Positions 54,706 through 63,298 of a stretch of DNA of 64,000 bases are shown here, one piece after another. This DNA comes from Bradyrhizobium jicamae (GTDB lineage Bacteria > Pseudomonadota > Alphaproteobacteria > Rhizobiales > Xanthobacteraceae). The first letter of the stretch is position 1. Every line of letters starts with the position of its first letter. The notes below the pieces were generated by a model. It was not told the origin of the DNA. It saw only the letters and a program-made list of their open reading frames with translations, and did no database searches. The translations under genes and the position numbers were made by a program. The DNA is taken from positions 30,482 through 94,481 of the forward strand of contig NZ_LLXZ01000102.1 of the NCBI RefSeq assembly GCF_001440395.1, written 5' to 3'.

Positions 54706-54842
54706 GGCGGTGAACCTGCGGGTATGTCGGTAGCGATTGGCCGCCATGGTCCGCGTGCGACCGGTGAACGCTCAGGTAGCCAAGAAAGCTCCGTGTGCGG
54801 CAAACCATCTATACCCGTTTAGCTCAGTTCAAATCGACGGCG

Positions 54843-54862
54843 CATTACGTAATTTTACGTAA
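54843..54862 (+). promoter_or_regulatory. Best TTACG-type repeat, before the histidine kinase
   Basis: ATTACGTAATTTTACGTAAT: two TTACGTAA palindromes one helical turn (10 bp) apart, 137 bp before the kinase start. It is the most symmetric of six such sites. Confidence 0.6.
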
Positions 54863-55279
54863 TCGCTTTCACGACCTCAAACCCACGAACTGTCATCGCA
54901 ACTTCGGCCGAAGGTGCTCCCCTGTCATCACTGATCGCGGATTGCCCAACGCGTAGGCAGCTAGCGGACATGGTGTCGCTATTCGATGGCGACAGCCGCA
55001 ACGCCGGGAAGATCGCGAGGCGACATCGAAGAAGCTGGTGTTTCATTGTGACGCGCGGCTTGGCACCAACCATTGCTTTTGGCATCGGCACTGGAAAAAT
55101 TCCCAATGGTTCGGCACCGCAAAACGGTGTTCCTGCCCAAATATGTGACAATCGTCGCGGGATAAGTTTCCTTGTTGCGGTTTATGACAGTGATGGTTGT
55201 CGGGCAAATAGTACAGCAACCTATTTGCGACTTTGGGATTTCACTCCTCGCATCACTCTCCCAACCAAGAGAGTTGACC

Positions 55280-55513
55280 ATGCCGCGATACTACTTTCAT
55301 CAGCACACGAACGGCCGGCGATTCGAAGATCGAGAAGGCACGATCCTTCGTGGCGCCGCCGACGCCTGTACCAGCGCCATTCGCCGAGCACCCGCTCGTT
55401 TAAGGATGGCGATCCGCGAGAGCGAGAACGACAACTTTATAGCCACAGAAATCTCGGACGGCGCGCGCACCCTGTTTGTGGTCAGAGGAAAAATAATCAT
55501 CGAAAAGGGTTAG
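55280..55513 (+). CDS. DUF6894-type small protein
   Basis: A 77-residue protein starting MPRYYFHQHTNGRRFEDREG, the pattern of the DUF6894 family (MPRYYFD-x-HDG-x2-x-D-x-EG), with GARTLFVVRGKIIIEKG at the end. The family is very common in Bradyrhizobium and Methylobacterium and has no known function. AGAGAG precedes ATG 55280; the frame to 55172 is not supported. Gene order with two other small proteins suggests a transcript of its own. Confidence 0.75.
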   Translation: MPRYYFHQHTNGRRFEDREGTILRGAADACTSAIRRAPARLRMAIRESENDNFIATEISDGARTLFVVRGKIIIEKG

Positions 55514-55542
55514 TTCCTCTCGATGATCGTCCGGACAGGCAG

Positions 55543-55559
55543 CTACGTAAAATTACCGA
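55543..55559. promoter_or_regulatory. TTACG-type motif, candidate FixJ-family site
   Basis: CTACGTAAAATTACCGA: degenerate member of the family, 66 bp before ATG 55626. Confidence 0.4.
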
Positions 55560-55625
55560 ATTGTCTGACTGCGTCGGGTTTTAGTAGTTACCAGTCGCTG
55601 GAGCCAAGGCGAATTGAGGCGTCGC

Positions 55626-55853
55626 ATGCAGGACATTCAGAAGCGGATCGATGAAATAGAGATCCAGGCGGCCGAATCGGCCTTGATTGCTGATCTGGCT
55701 ACGGATCATGAGGCGCGAATCTACAACGGCAGGCTAGCGCGGGAGCTTCGTGAGTTTGCAACGGACCTGCGTAGGCAAGCACAAACCACAGGGAACGTTA
55801 GGCCGCCTTTCGCGGGCAACGTCGGACCCTCGTCTGACGGTCGTACCCGGTAA
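55626..55853 (+). CDS. Small helical protein of unknown function
   Basis: A 75-residue protein, MQDIQKRIDEIEIQAAESAL, whose first 55 residues form a long amphipathic helix, probably a coiled coil, with a Gly/Arg end. GAGG is 6 bp before ATG 55626. A TTACG-type motif precedes it. It resembles the protein at 29208 in length and layout. A second helical protein begins 14 bp after its stop. Confidence 0.55.
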   Translation: MQDIQKRIDEIEIQAAESALIADLATDHEARIYNGRLARELREFATDLRRQAQTTGNVRPPFAGNVGPSSDGRTR

Positions 55854-55867
55854 AGGTCCCGTCTGCC

Positions 55868-56104
55868 ATGCGCCATCGATCAAAGCCACACCGTTTTGAA
55901 GACCAGCTGGCGGTAGAAAAAGAGCGGCTGGAACGAGAGGTCGCGAAGCTGCCCGGCGGTTTCGAAAGGGATGCATTGGTCAGGAAAATCAGGCAGGTTG
56001 ATACAGCTGAACGCATGAATGCGTGGCTATCATCGCGGGGCTTGTCGATGCCGACACCAGTTCCGTGCGCGACCGGAACGCGCAAAAATGCGCCGAAGCG
56101 ATAG
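55868..56104 (+). CDS. Small helical protein of unknown function
   Basis: A 78-residue protein starting MRHRSKPHRFEDQLAVEKER with heptads in EREVAKLPGGFERDALVRKI and a conserved-looking ERMNAWLSSRGL segment, as in many small Bradyrhizobium proteins (pattern DQLxxEKxRLExExAxLPPGxxRDALxRKIRQ). It follows the previous small protein by 14 bp, so the pair is probably one operon. Function unknown. Confidence 0.65.
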   Translation: MRHRSKPHRFEDQLAVEKERLEREVAKLPGGFERDALVRKIRQVDTAERMNAWLSSRGLSMPTPVPCATGTRKNAPKR

Positions 56105-56386
56105 ATTGCAAGATTGGTCATCGGAGACGATTGCTAAGGCCCTCGCAGGTATCCCCGGCGACGATGACCGCGTCGATGCCTTCGACGACCGCGAACTTCC
56201 TTATCGGAAGGACGTCGAAATGGAGATCGCTGAAGTTCTGAATCTTCATGCTGTTCCTCCATCAGACATGTCAGTGTAGTTCGGAGAGCGGCGCCTTTAG
56301 GGGGTGATGCTGCTTCTGGAGGCGTGAAGCTGCTCCGACCGGGCGAATACAGCTATTTGGCTTTCGAGGCCGTTGCTCGACGCCAA

Positions 56387-57256
56387 TTAGCTTACCTTCC
56401 TGGCTCGCATCGACGACCGTTTCGCCGGGGGGCGCTTGTGTCCCTTAGTGACACGCTGATGATGTGTTAAAGGCGTGCTGCGGCCACCTGCTACGCTCTG
56501 GCGGAATGCTTCCATCAGGTCAATAACCTCAGCCGAGGGTCGCCCCCTTGGTTTATCGATCGTTTCGCCGCGTTGTTTTCTCTTAATTAACGCTCGCAGG
56601 GCTCGCTCGTAGTGATCTTCGAATTGTTCGGGATGAAAGTGACCAGCCTTCATCGCGAGTATTTTCCTCGCAAGCTCAAGCATTTCTCTCGGTACTCTCT
56701 CCTCCGGCAGATCACCGAAATAGTCCCTCTCGTTCCGGATTTCATAGGGATATCGCAGCGTCACGCCCACCAGGCCCTTGCCACGCGGCTCAATCGCCAT
56801 CACATGTTCGCGCGTCGTGAGCACCACCCTGCCGAGCGCTACCACGCCTTCTTTCCTGATTGCTTCTCTGATGACCACGTACGCCTGCCGGCCGATTTCC
56901 CCCGCCGGGGTCATGTAGTAGGGACGGCTCAAATAGAGATCGTCAATCTCGTTTCGTGGCACGAACTGGTCGATCTCGATTGTATGCGTCCCTTCGATCT
57001 CGATCGTCTTGAGCTCATCCTCGGTGAGGGCGACATATCGCCCCCCACCGACTTGGTAGCCCATGACGATGTCTTGCGGGTCTACCTGCTCGCCGGTCTC
57101 AGCATCAAGCTTGCAGTATTTGATCCGGTGCCCGGTCTTCTTGTTGATCAGATGAAATCGGGCCTTCTCGCGGTCAGAGATCGCCGGAAACAGCTGGATC
57201 GGACACGACACTAGCGACACACGCAAATAGCCCTTCCAGTAAGCACGTGGGGCCAT
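56387..57256 (-). CDS. ku: Non-homologous end-joining protein Ku
   Basis: A 289-residue bacterial Ku that forms a ring on broken DNA ends and recruits LigD. It opens MAPRAYWKGYLRVSLVSCPI and has KTGHRIKYCKLDAETGEQV, TIEIDQFVPRNEIDDLYLSR, YYMTPAGEIGRQAYVVIREA and a basic C-terminal tail. GGAGAGACTG precedes ATG 57256. No ligD is in the window. It lies 61 bp after a DUF2267 gene and probably shares its FixK-type box. Rhizobia often have several ku genes. Confidence 0.95.
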   Translation of the reverse strand: MAPRAYWKGYLRVSLVSCPIQLFPAISDREKARFHLINKKTGHRIKYCKLDAETGEQVDPQDIVMGYQVGGGRYVALTEDELKTIEIEGTHTIEIDQFVPRNEIDDLYLSRPYYMTPAGEIGRQAYVVIREAIRKEGVVALGRVVLTTREHVMAIEPRGKGLVGVTLRYPYEIRNERDYFGDLPEERVPREMLELARKILAMKAGHFHPEQFEDHYERALRALIKRKQRGETIDKPRGRPSAEVIDLMEAFRQSVAGGRSTPLTHHQRVTKGHKRPPAKRSSMRARKVS

Positions 57257-57317
57257 CAGTCTCTCCATTCGCAAATCTATCGTGTGTCGGCTTGCAACGA
57301 GTTTCTGGCTGGGTTGC

Positions 57318-57773
57318 CTACTTTGCGGCAGGGCCAGATGACGCCCAGGTGACTGGCCAAAGTGCGCGGATCTCCTTCGGCAGAGACTGAACTACGTGGC
57401 CGATTTCTCCTGCGGAGACATGGTTCTCAAGGGTCTGGAAGACGGCACGTACAGCATCTTCGCGGTTGACGAGCGCCGTGTTGGGGAGGCGCGTGTCAAT
57501 CAAGGCTAGGAATTCTTCCCGTGACCGAATCTTTTCCGGCTTGCCGGCGGGACGCCACGCCTCGTAGTAGATACCGCGTATTAGCATCGGGAGTTGCTCA
57601 CCGAGATGCGCCGCCTCATCGATTGTCAAGCGGTCGCGCAGGCAATGCAGCACCGCTCGCAACGCCTGATAGGCCTCGCGACGATCGGAGCCTAGCATCT
57701 CTCCGATTTCTTTGAGCCACGTGTTCGTCTTGTGAAGCGTTTCGTCAAACACCTCTAGGCCTGTCAAGCTCAT
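57318..57773 (-). CDS. DUF2267 domain protein
   Basis: A 151-residue protein built around DUF2267: MSLTGLEVFDETLHKTNTWL, EIGEMLGSDRREAYQALRAV, LHCLRDRLTIDEAAHLGEQL and PMLIRGIYYEAWRPAGKPEK. Function is unknown, but the domain recurs with stress genes. GAAGG lies 6 bp before ATG 57773; the frame to 57947 is not supported. It is first in an operon with ku, 109 bp after an exact FixK-type box. Confidence 0.9.
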   Translation of the reverse strand: MSLTGLEVFDETLHKTNTWLKEIGEMLGSDRREAYQALRAVLHCLRDRLTIDEAAHLGEQLPMLIRGIYYEAWRPAGKPEKIRSREEFLALIDTRLPNTALVNREDAVRAVFQTLENHVSAGEIGHVVQSLPKEIRALWPVTWASSGPAAK

Positions 57774-57882
57774 GATCATACCTTCCGGATCGAATGCGGA
57801 CATTCCAAATGCAGGTCGAGCCCGAGTGGTGGTCGCGACCCCAAAGATTTGCAAGATTTTGCGCGCGACCGCATGGGCCGCC

Positions 57883-57896
57883 TTGATGGGCGTCAA
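57883..57896. promoter_or_regulatory. FixK/FNR-type box TTGATGGGCGTCAA
   Basis: Exact match, 109 bp before the DUF2267-ku operon. Confidence 0.65.
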
Positions 57897-58052
57897 TTTG
57901 CTGCATTCGTCCAGCTCGTGAGCACGAGCGCAGTGACAGTTTTGCAAAGAGTTCTACGTCACGCCTGGCCTGCCCCTCGATAAGCGACGCAGGCAATTTC
58001 AACGCGTAACGATGGCGGCACGGATACACAGATGCATTATTTCTAACCCTAA

Positions 58053-58066
58053 TTGACAAGTATCAA
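58053..58066. promoter_or_regulatory. FixK/FNR-type box TTGACAAGTATCAA
   Basis: Exact match, but 324 bp before the next plus-strand gene (58391). A long leader or a small transcript may start here. Confidence 0.55.
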
Positions 58067-58332
58067 ATTTGTGGCTCGGAATTCAGAACCGTGTTGGCTG
58101 GAGTACGAAGGGGGGTGGACAATAAGCCGCCGCTGGGGACCCACTGGAAAGCTGTCCCAAGCACAAACCAGACTCCGGCGACCGCTGGCTTTGGGCTCGA
58201 CGCAACAATGGGATAGCATCCACCTCGGCCATCGAAAGAGTGATGATCTGGGGCCCCTGCCAGGACAGTCAATCGCTTCGTACAGTAATCAGATAAAAAG
58301 TTGCGCGCTTGAAGCCGCAGGAACGATAGCGC

Positions 58333-58364
58333 GCAAAGCCGATTGATAGCAAAGCCGATTGATG
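58333..58364. repeat. Tandem duplication, period 16
   Basis: GCAAAGCCGATTGATA followed by GCAAAGCCGATTGATG, 27 bp before the start of the DJ-1/PfpI gene. Confidence 0.92.
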
Positions 58365-58390
58365 GGGAGCTGTTCTGAAGGAGTTTTCCG

Positions 58391-58951
58391 ATGGATCTGA
58401 AAGGCAAGAAGATCGCGATCCTGGCCACCCACGGCTTCGAGCAATCCGAACTGGAAGTGCCTCGCGACCGTTTGAAGAAAGCGGGTGCAACCGTCGAGGT
58501 GATTTCGTTGGCTGCGGGCGAAATCAAGGGATGGGACATGAACGACTGGGGTCGGCCGGTGAAAGTCGACAAGTCGCTCGATCAAGTCTCATCGTCGGAC
58601 TACGACGCCATCGTGCTACCGGGCGGGCAGATCAATCCTGACCTGCTGCGGGTCGAGCCCAAAGCCCTCAAGTTCATCAAGGAGATTTTCGACGCCCAAA
58701 AGGTCGTCGCCGCAGTCTGCCACGCGCCGTGGCTGTTGATCGAGACCGGAATCGCGAAGGGACGGAGGATGACGTCCTACAAGTCGATCAAGACCGACGT
58801 CATCAATGCCGGCGCGAAATGGGAGGATTCCCAGGTCGTGGTCGACCAAGGGGTGATCACCTCGCGCAACCCGGGTGACCTCGAAGCGTTCAGCGCGAAG
58901 ATCATCGAGGAGGTCAAGGAAGGCCGCCACCTCCGGAGGAGCGTAGCCTAG
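58391..58951 (+). CDS. DJ-1/PfpI family protein, YhbO/PfpI type
   Basis: A 186-residue class I glutamine-amidotransferase-like protein. Features are MDLKGKKIAILATHGFEQSE, the conserved Glu after the first strand, DAIVLPGGQINPDLLRVEPK and the nucleophile Cys in VVAAVCHAPWLLIETGIAKG. Such proteins (YhbO, PfpI) protect against oxidative and carbonyl stress, with disputed protease or deglycase activity. AAGGAGTTTTCCG precedes the ATG. An isolated FixK-type box is 324 bp upstream. Confidence 0.93.
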   Translation: MDLKGKKIAILATHGFEQSELEVPRDRLKKAGATVEVISLAAGEIKGWDMNDWGRPVKVDKSLDQVSSSDYDAIVLPGGQINPDLLRVEPKALKFIKEIFDAQKVVAAVCHAPWLLIETGIAKGRRMTSYKSIKTDVINAGAKWEDSQVVVDQGVITSRNPGDLEAFSAKIIEEVKEGRHLRRSVA

Positions 58952-59106
58952 ACCCAACCGCGCTCGCGAAGAGATGGAAGCAAGATCCGTCGGATCGGAG
59001 CCTTGTCCTCATCCTCGACCAGGGAGAGGAGGCGTTCGGGCCATCACCGATTTCGCGAACAAGGAGCAGTTCAGCTGCGCCGCCGTAACGGCAAACTTCG
59101 TGGAAA

Positions 59107-59120
59107 TTGATCGTTGTCAG
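59107..59120. promoter_or_regulatory. FixK/FNR-type box TTGATCGTTGTCAG
   Basis: One mismatch at the last base; 69 bp before the DUF5335 gene. Confidence 0.6.
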
Positions 59121-59189
59121 CGCGTAGAAGCGGGCTGCCAGCTAGTGGCGTCGAGAGTTCGGCGGTGGCTAACGCGGAGACTACGAAAA

Positions 59190-59540
59190 ATGGCAAAGAA
59201 ACTCGAAAAGTCGCAGTGGAGCGTCTATTTCGATCTCATATCCAGAGCACTGGGCGGCAAACGTGCCGAGATCGAGGTTGCGTCGCTTGAGCTCGGAGAT
59301 CAGATCGAGGCGCACTGGCTACCGTTCTTTGGGATTTCCTATGATCCGAAGGACGACGTCATCTCGCTCGTGCTCGAAGGACACGACCATCTGATCCACA
59401 AACCCAGAGAAATATACATCGAAGGAGAAGGTCTGGAGTTGTCCAGCCTCGAGGTTATCGACGCGGAAGGCGACCGTCATATCGTCCTCCTCAGAGATCC
59501 TCTGATGCTGCCGGCGCCATCTGCGGCAAAAGCGCGCTGA
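59190..59540 (+). CDS. DUF5335 family protein
   Basis: A 116-residue soluble protein matching DUF5335: MAKKLEKSQWSVYFDLISRA, GKRAEIEVASLELGDQIEAH, ISYDPKDDVISLVLEGHDHL and a C-terminal RDPLMLPAPS. Function unknown. The frame is open to 58974, but GGAG is upstream of ATG 59190 and the FixK-type box at 59107 lies inside the longer version, so the short form is right. Confidence 0.88.
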   Translation: MAKKLEKSQWSVYFDLISRALGGKRAEIEVASLELGDQIEAHWLPFFGISYDPKDDVISLVLEGHDHLIHKPREIYIEGEGLELSSLEVIDAEGDRHIVLLRDPLMLPAPSAAKAR

Positions 59541-59977
59541 TCGTTCCACTAACCAAAGAAACAAACGATAGCTCATAGCTTGGAGCGCGCAGAAGTGCTG
59601 CGATCATCCAATCGGGCATCTGGTCTCGATGAGAACCCAGATTCGCTCCAACTTGAGTAGCATATGCTGAGGCGTCGTCGTTTCAAACGGGACCTCTTCG
59701 CAAAGGCGCCGTTCAGAACGGATGCCGGAGCAATAGCCCGGTCAGCAGCATCCCGAGTCATTACCTCGCGAGCGACCGAGGGCCGCCCGACCGTGCTGTA
59801 AAACGGCTCCGACCTCAGCCATTCAACTCCACGAACCAGTCAATCGATCGCAATAGATGATTGGCTGACTGTACCGCTTGAGCGGGCCGGCAAGCGACGA
59901 GTTTCTGCGGTGTAGCGCAATGGATCATCTCGCGGTCCGGCGCGTTGATCGAAACTCCCACGACTAAGGAGCAAGCG
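59541..59977. other. Intergenic region, nothing seen
   Basis: About 440 bp; no ribosome-site-supported frame, no FixK-type box and no repeat found. Confidence 0.5.
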
Positions 59978-60403
59978 ATGCCCGAGCTAGCCGTTTCACG
60001 CGAAAAGGTCAGCTTTCTGATCGAAAAAGCGCATGAGTTTGATGTCAAAGACCTGCCGGTCGATGAGGAGTCCGGATCGAATCCTTCTGACGATGCTGAA
60101 GTTAACGTATTGCAGGACGATGGCTGCGACTCTGTCGCTGCCGAGATGGCGAGCTTCATTAGGGCCTTGAACGAGGACGAACAGATCGACCTCGTCGCGT
60201 TGATGTGGCTCGGACGCGGCGATGGCACGATCGACGAGTGGGAGGATCTGCGTAGCCAGGCGGCTGAACGGCGGAACGGATACCGCAATCCGCGTTGGGA
60301 GACCGTGCGTTACCTGCTCGGCGAGCCGCTGTTGGGCGATCTCCTGGCCGAGGGCCTCGACAAGTTCGGAATATCCTGGGTCGATGAGGCGCCTACGCCC
60401 TGA
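59978..60403 (+). CDS. DUF3775 domain protein
   Basis: A 141-residue protein with the DUF3775 pattern: MPELAVSREKVSFLIEKAHE, ASFIRALNEDEQIDLVALMW, LGRGDGTIDEWEDLRSQAAE and YLLGEPLLGDLLAEGLDKFG. Strong AAGGAGC precedes ATG 59978, deciding the start against the frame from 59945. Function of the domain is unknown. No FixK-type box was seen upstream. Confidence 0.87.
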   Translation: MPELAVSREKVSFLIEKAHEFDVKDLPVDEESGSNPSDDAEVNVLQDDGCDSVAAEMASFIRALNEDEQIDLVALMWLGRGDGTIDEWEDLRSQAAERRNGYRNPRWETVRYLLGEPLLGDLLAEGLDKFGISWVDEAPTP

Positions 60404-60610
60404 TAAGCAAATTCGGCAGGCGAAATAGGGGGTGATCGCGATCATCTATAGCATGTGCACCCCGGTACTTTACCGACGAGGGATGACACTTCGAAAAGCG
60501 AGAGTGGCAAGCGCCAATGAAAAGCCGACCCGTTTTCGATGTCTTGAAAATCAGGGGCGCGCCAACGCAAAAAAGAGACCCGCGCCCCTATCGACGGCGG
60601 TTACGCGAAA

Positions 60611-60643
60611 GAGGAGATGGTCTATAATGAGGAGATGGTCTAT
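60611..60643. repeat. Tandem duplication of ribosome site and start region, period 18
   Basis: GAGGAGATGGTCTAT occurs at 60611 and 60629. Each copy carries a Shine-Dalgarno sequence, so the SDR gene has two nearly equal start signals, at ATG 60627 and ATG 60642. Confidence 0.95.
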
Positions 60644-61502
60644 GTTGCCTGACTATCCGAAGCCACCTTACCCCAATCAGAAACAGCCGGTACCCGGTTG
60701 GACCGCCAAGATGGACCCGCGTCCGGATCATGGCGAGTACAGCTACAGGGGCTCAGGTAAGTTGAAAGGCATGCGAGCTGTAATTACGGGCGGCGACAGC
60801 GGCATTGGACGTGCCGTGGCAATCGCCTATGCGCGCGAAGGTGCCGACGTCCTGATCGCCTATCTGATCGAGCACGACGATGCGCAGGAGGTCAAGGCGC
60901 TGGTTGAGCAGGAGGGGCGTAGGGCTGTCTTGATCGCCGGCGACATTGGTAGTCCCGAGCATTGCCGCTCCATCATCAAGCACGCTGTCGGCGAACTCGG
61001 TGGCATCGATATACTTGTCAACAATGCAGCCCATCAGGCGACATTCGGGGATATTAGTGAGATCAGCGACAAGGAATGGCAGCTGACCTTTGAGGTGAAT
61101 ATCCATTCGATGTTCTACCTGACCAAGGCCGCTGTGCCTCACATGAGGCCCGGCAGCGCAATTATCAATACTACATCGATCAATGCGGACGCACCGAACC
61201 CCATTCTTCTCGCCTATGCGACCACTAAAGGGGCGATCCAAAATTTCACTGGTGGTCTTGCACAGATGCTCGCCAAGAAGGGAATCCGCGTCAACGCGGT
61301 GGCGCCCGGACCGATCTGGACGCCGCTGATCCCATCGACCATGCCTGAAGAAACGGTGAGGAATTTCGGCGCGCAGGTCCCAATGCAGCGGGCAGGGCAG
61401 CCCGCCGAACTTGCAACGGCTTTTGTCATGCTGGCGGACCCGCTGTCGAGTTACACTTCAGGAACAACGGTTGCGGTGACGGGCGGGAAGCCGTTTATCT
61501 GA
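60642..61502 (+). CDS. SDR family oxidoreductase
   Basis: A 286-residue short-chain dehydrogenase of the YhxD/YghA-type group, with the proline-rich N-terminal extension (LPDYPKPPYPNQKQPVPGW, MDPRPDHGEYSYRGSGKL). NADP-binding loop is ITGGDSGIGRAVAIAYAREG, followed by DILVNNAAHQ, and the catalytic Ser, Tyr and Lys are in NTTSINADAP and LAYATTKGAI. It reduces an unknown carbonyl. A weak palindrome GTGATCGCGATCAT lies at 60432. Confidence 0.92.
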   Translation: MLPDYPKPPYPNQKQPVPGWTAKMDPRPDHGEYSYRGSGKLKGMRAVITGGDSGIGRAVAIAYAREGADVLIAYLIEHDDAQEVKALVEQEGRRAVLIAGDIGSPEHCRSIIKHAVGELGGIDILVNNAAHQATFGDISEISDKEWQLTFEVNIHSMFYLTKAAVPHMRPGSAIINTTSINADAPNPILLAYATTKGAIQNFTGGLAQMLAKKGIRVNAVAPGPIWTPLIPSTMPEETVRNFGAQVPMQRAGQPAELATAFVMLADPLSSYTSGTTVAVTGGKPFI

Positions 61503-61865
61503 CAGCTCTCTGTTGGCGCAACGCTTGGCCATCCGAAAGCGTCCCCACCGGTAACGTTTGCCCGAATCGTCAAATGTTAAGCAGAAGTTGACGTTTGTCA
61601 TCGCTATGATTCCGACGCTCATGGATTGAGCGTCTTGGCGAGACCGCGCGCTCCTTCAGGGTGTTCGTCCGGCTTGCCACCGTCGTTCGACAAGGCATGC
61701 GGAGGGTTGTGTGTGCGCATGAAGCCTGTCCAGACATTTGATGGTCTCGATTGCTAAGTCGTCGAACGCTAGCGAACATTGCGAACCGGCGGTTACTGCG
61801 CGATTGACGAATAATGCACTCGTGTTGGGGCATCGGTTGACGTTCTTTGGAATGCAGGTTCGATC
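61503..61865. other. Intergenic region with one FixK-type box
   Basis: About 360 bp, no gene seen; the box at 61588 is 264 bp from the next start. Confidence 0.5.
61588..61601. promoter_or_regulatory. FixK/FNR-type box TTGACGTTTGTCAT
   Basis: One mismatch at the last base; 264 bp before the lactate dehydrogenase-like gene. Confidence 0.45.
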
Positions 61866-62795
61866 ATGAAAGTCGGAATCGTCGGAGCAGGCAGGGTAGG
61901 GTGTTCCTGTGCTCTCGCCATGGTAGTACGGGGGAGTGCCCGGACGATTGTGATCTTGGACCGAACGTCTAAGCGGGCGAAGGCGGTCGCCACCGATCTT
62001 CGCTACGGAGCGCCGCTCTGCCCAAAGACCACCATTGTTGATGGCGACTTTGAAGAGCTTGTCGATGCAGAGCTGGTGATGATTACCGCCGGCATCAACG
62101 AAAAGGCCGGCGGCGCCACCGAACGCGACGATCCGCAAGGCAGGTTGCGGTTGCTCGACAGGAATGCCGAAATCTATCAAGAGATCGTTCCACGCATTGT
62201 GCACGCCGCGCCTCGCGCCGTGATATTGGTCGTGACCGATCCGCCGGATCCGCTCGCCGATATTGCGCGCGCAAGCGCAAGCCATGATCGCGTGCTGAGC
62301 ACCGGTACTTTTCTGGATTCCTTGCGCTTCCGCGTCCATTTGGCGGCGCATTTCGACATCGATGCCAATCAGGTGGAGGCGCAGGTGATCGGCGAACATG
62401 GGATCTCGCAGGTATTTCTCTGGTCAACCGCCCGGATCGCCGGCGTGCCGGTCGGCGAGATCGTCGGAATTCGTGGCCGCGTGCCTCACTGTTTGCGCCG
62501 GCGGGTCGAGGCAGACGTTCGTTACGCGAATATCTCTATCATCGAAGGCAACGACGCGAGCCAATTTGGCATTGGCATCGTTGCGGCGAGGATTGCGGAA
62601 ATTGTTCTTCGCGATGAGCGAGCGGTGATTCCGATTGGCAGCTATAATGACAGGTTTCGTGTCACTCTGTCACTTCCGAGCGTCGTCGGGCGCGAGGGCG
62701 TGCTTCGAGTTTTCGAGCCCGAGATGTCCGCCGAGGAGCAGCGGGCGCTGGAACTCGGCGCGGCCAAGTTGAGGAAGTCGCTAGGTCGTCGGTAG
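61866..62795 (+). CDS. L-lactate/malate dehydrogenase family protein
   Basis: A 309-residue NAD-dependent 2-hydroxyacid dehydrogenase. The Rossmann start is MKVGIVGAGRVGCSCALAMV; the catalytic Asp and Arg are in GTFLDSLRFRVHLA and the His in VIGEHGISQVFLW. These suit lactate dehydrogenase (pyruvate to lactate, regenerating NAD under low oxygen), although the substrate loop (ERDDPQGRLRLLDRNAEIYQ) is unusual: it lacks the NPVD of classical enzymes (VTDPPDPLA instead). So the substrate is not certain. Confidence 0.87.
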   Translation: MKVGIVGAGRVGCSCALAMVVRGSARTIVILDRTSKRAKAVATDLRYGAPLCPKTTIVDGDFEELVDAELVMITAGINEKAGGATERDDPQGRLRLLDRNAEIYQEIVPRIVHAAPRAVILVVTDPPDPLADIARASASHDRVLSTGTFLDSLRFRVHLAAHFDIDANQVEAQVIGEHGISQVFLWSTARIAGVPVGEIVGIRGRVPHCLRRRVEADVRYANISIIEGNDASQFGIGIVAARIAEIVLRDERAVIPIGSYNDRFRVTLSLPSVVGREGVLRVFEPEMSAEEQRALELGAAKLRKSLGRR

Positions 62796-62796
62796 A

Positions 62797-63160
62797 CAGC
62801 CGAGGGGACGACGGGAAGCATGTTGTCGGGCTGCAGCGCCGAATGGGAAATTCGCCCGCTGTCAAAGCTGATTGAAAAACCAATCCGTCAGGAGGGTGCA
62901 CAGCTCACGTGACCCTATGCTTCCACCCGCTCGCGGCTGTGGATGCCGCGAGTCCAGGCGTAACCCTGGCCATGCATCGACACGTGGGTTGCCTGGCTTA
63001 CGACCAGGCTGCGCATGCACGCTGCGCGTAGTAGTCGGCGAGGGAACTCGGCACGTTGTCCGGTTGGCGCGCCGCGAGCGCGTCAAGAGCGCCATGACGA
63101 TTCGATGTGGCAGCCTGAAAGGACCGAGCCGGTAGGGTTGGACCTGAAGTCCACGCCACG
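62797..63160 (-). pseudogene. Remnant of a second old yellow enzyme gene
   Basis: On the minus strand, VQPYRLGPFRLPHRIVMALL and LTRSRR match the start of the intact enzyme at 33111 (FQPYRLGPFNLPHRVVMAPL), and further DNA matches run to the AATGTTGTCGGGCTG-type stretch near 62820. Frames shift several times, and only about the first third of the gene is left, ending against the lactate dehydrogenase gene. Confidence 0.75.
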
Positions 63161-63235
63161 CACCAAGATGTCGCAACTTCGAAGGGCGGCGTGATAAAGA
63201 TCATTTTCACGTATGTGCGAGAAAATCGCGCGAAA

Positions 63236-63249
63236 CTGACGGCCATCAA
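63236..63249. promoter_or_regulatory. FixK/FNR-type box CTGACGGCCATCAA
   Basis: One mismatch at the first base; 49 bp before ATG 63299, which supports that start. Confidence 0.55.
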
Positions 63250-63298
63250 GGGGGAGGCCGGCCTGCGCACGGCATCTTGCGGCGAGGAGACCGCTGCC

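Larger units (their letters stand above)
57897..58390. other. Intergenic region with an orphan box and a tandem repeat
   Basis: About 490 bp; frames here lack ribosome sites. Holds the box at 58053 and a 16-bp tandem repeat at 58333. Confidence 0.5.

Noticed and set aside
58053-58346. 97-codon plus-strand frame after the DUF2267 operon
   Set aside because: It starts inside a FixK-type box, has no ribosome site and ends in sequence that includes a tandem repeat; it is not likely to be coding.
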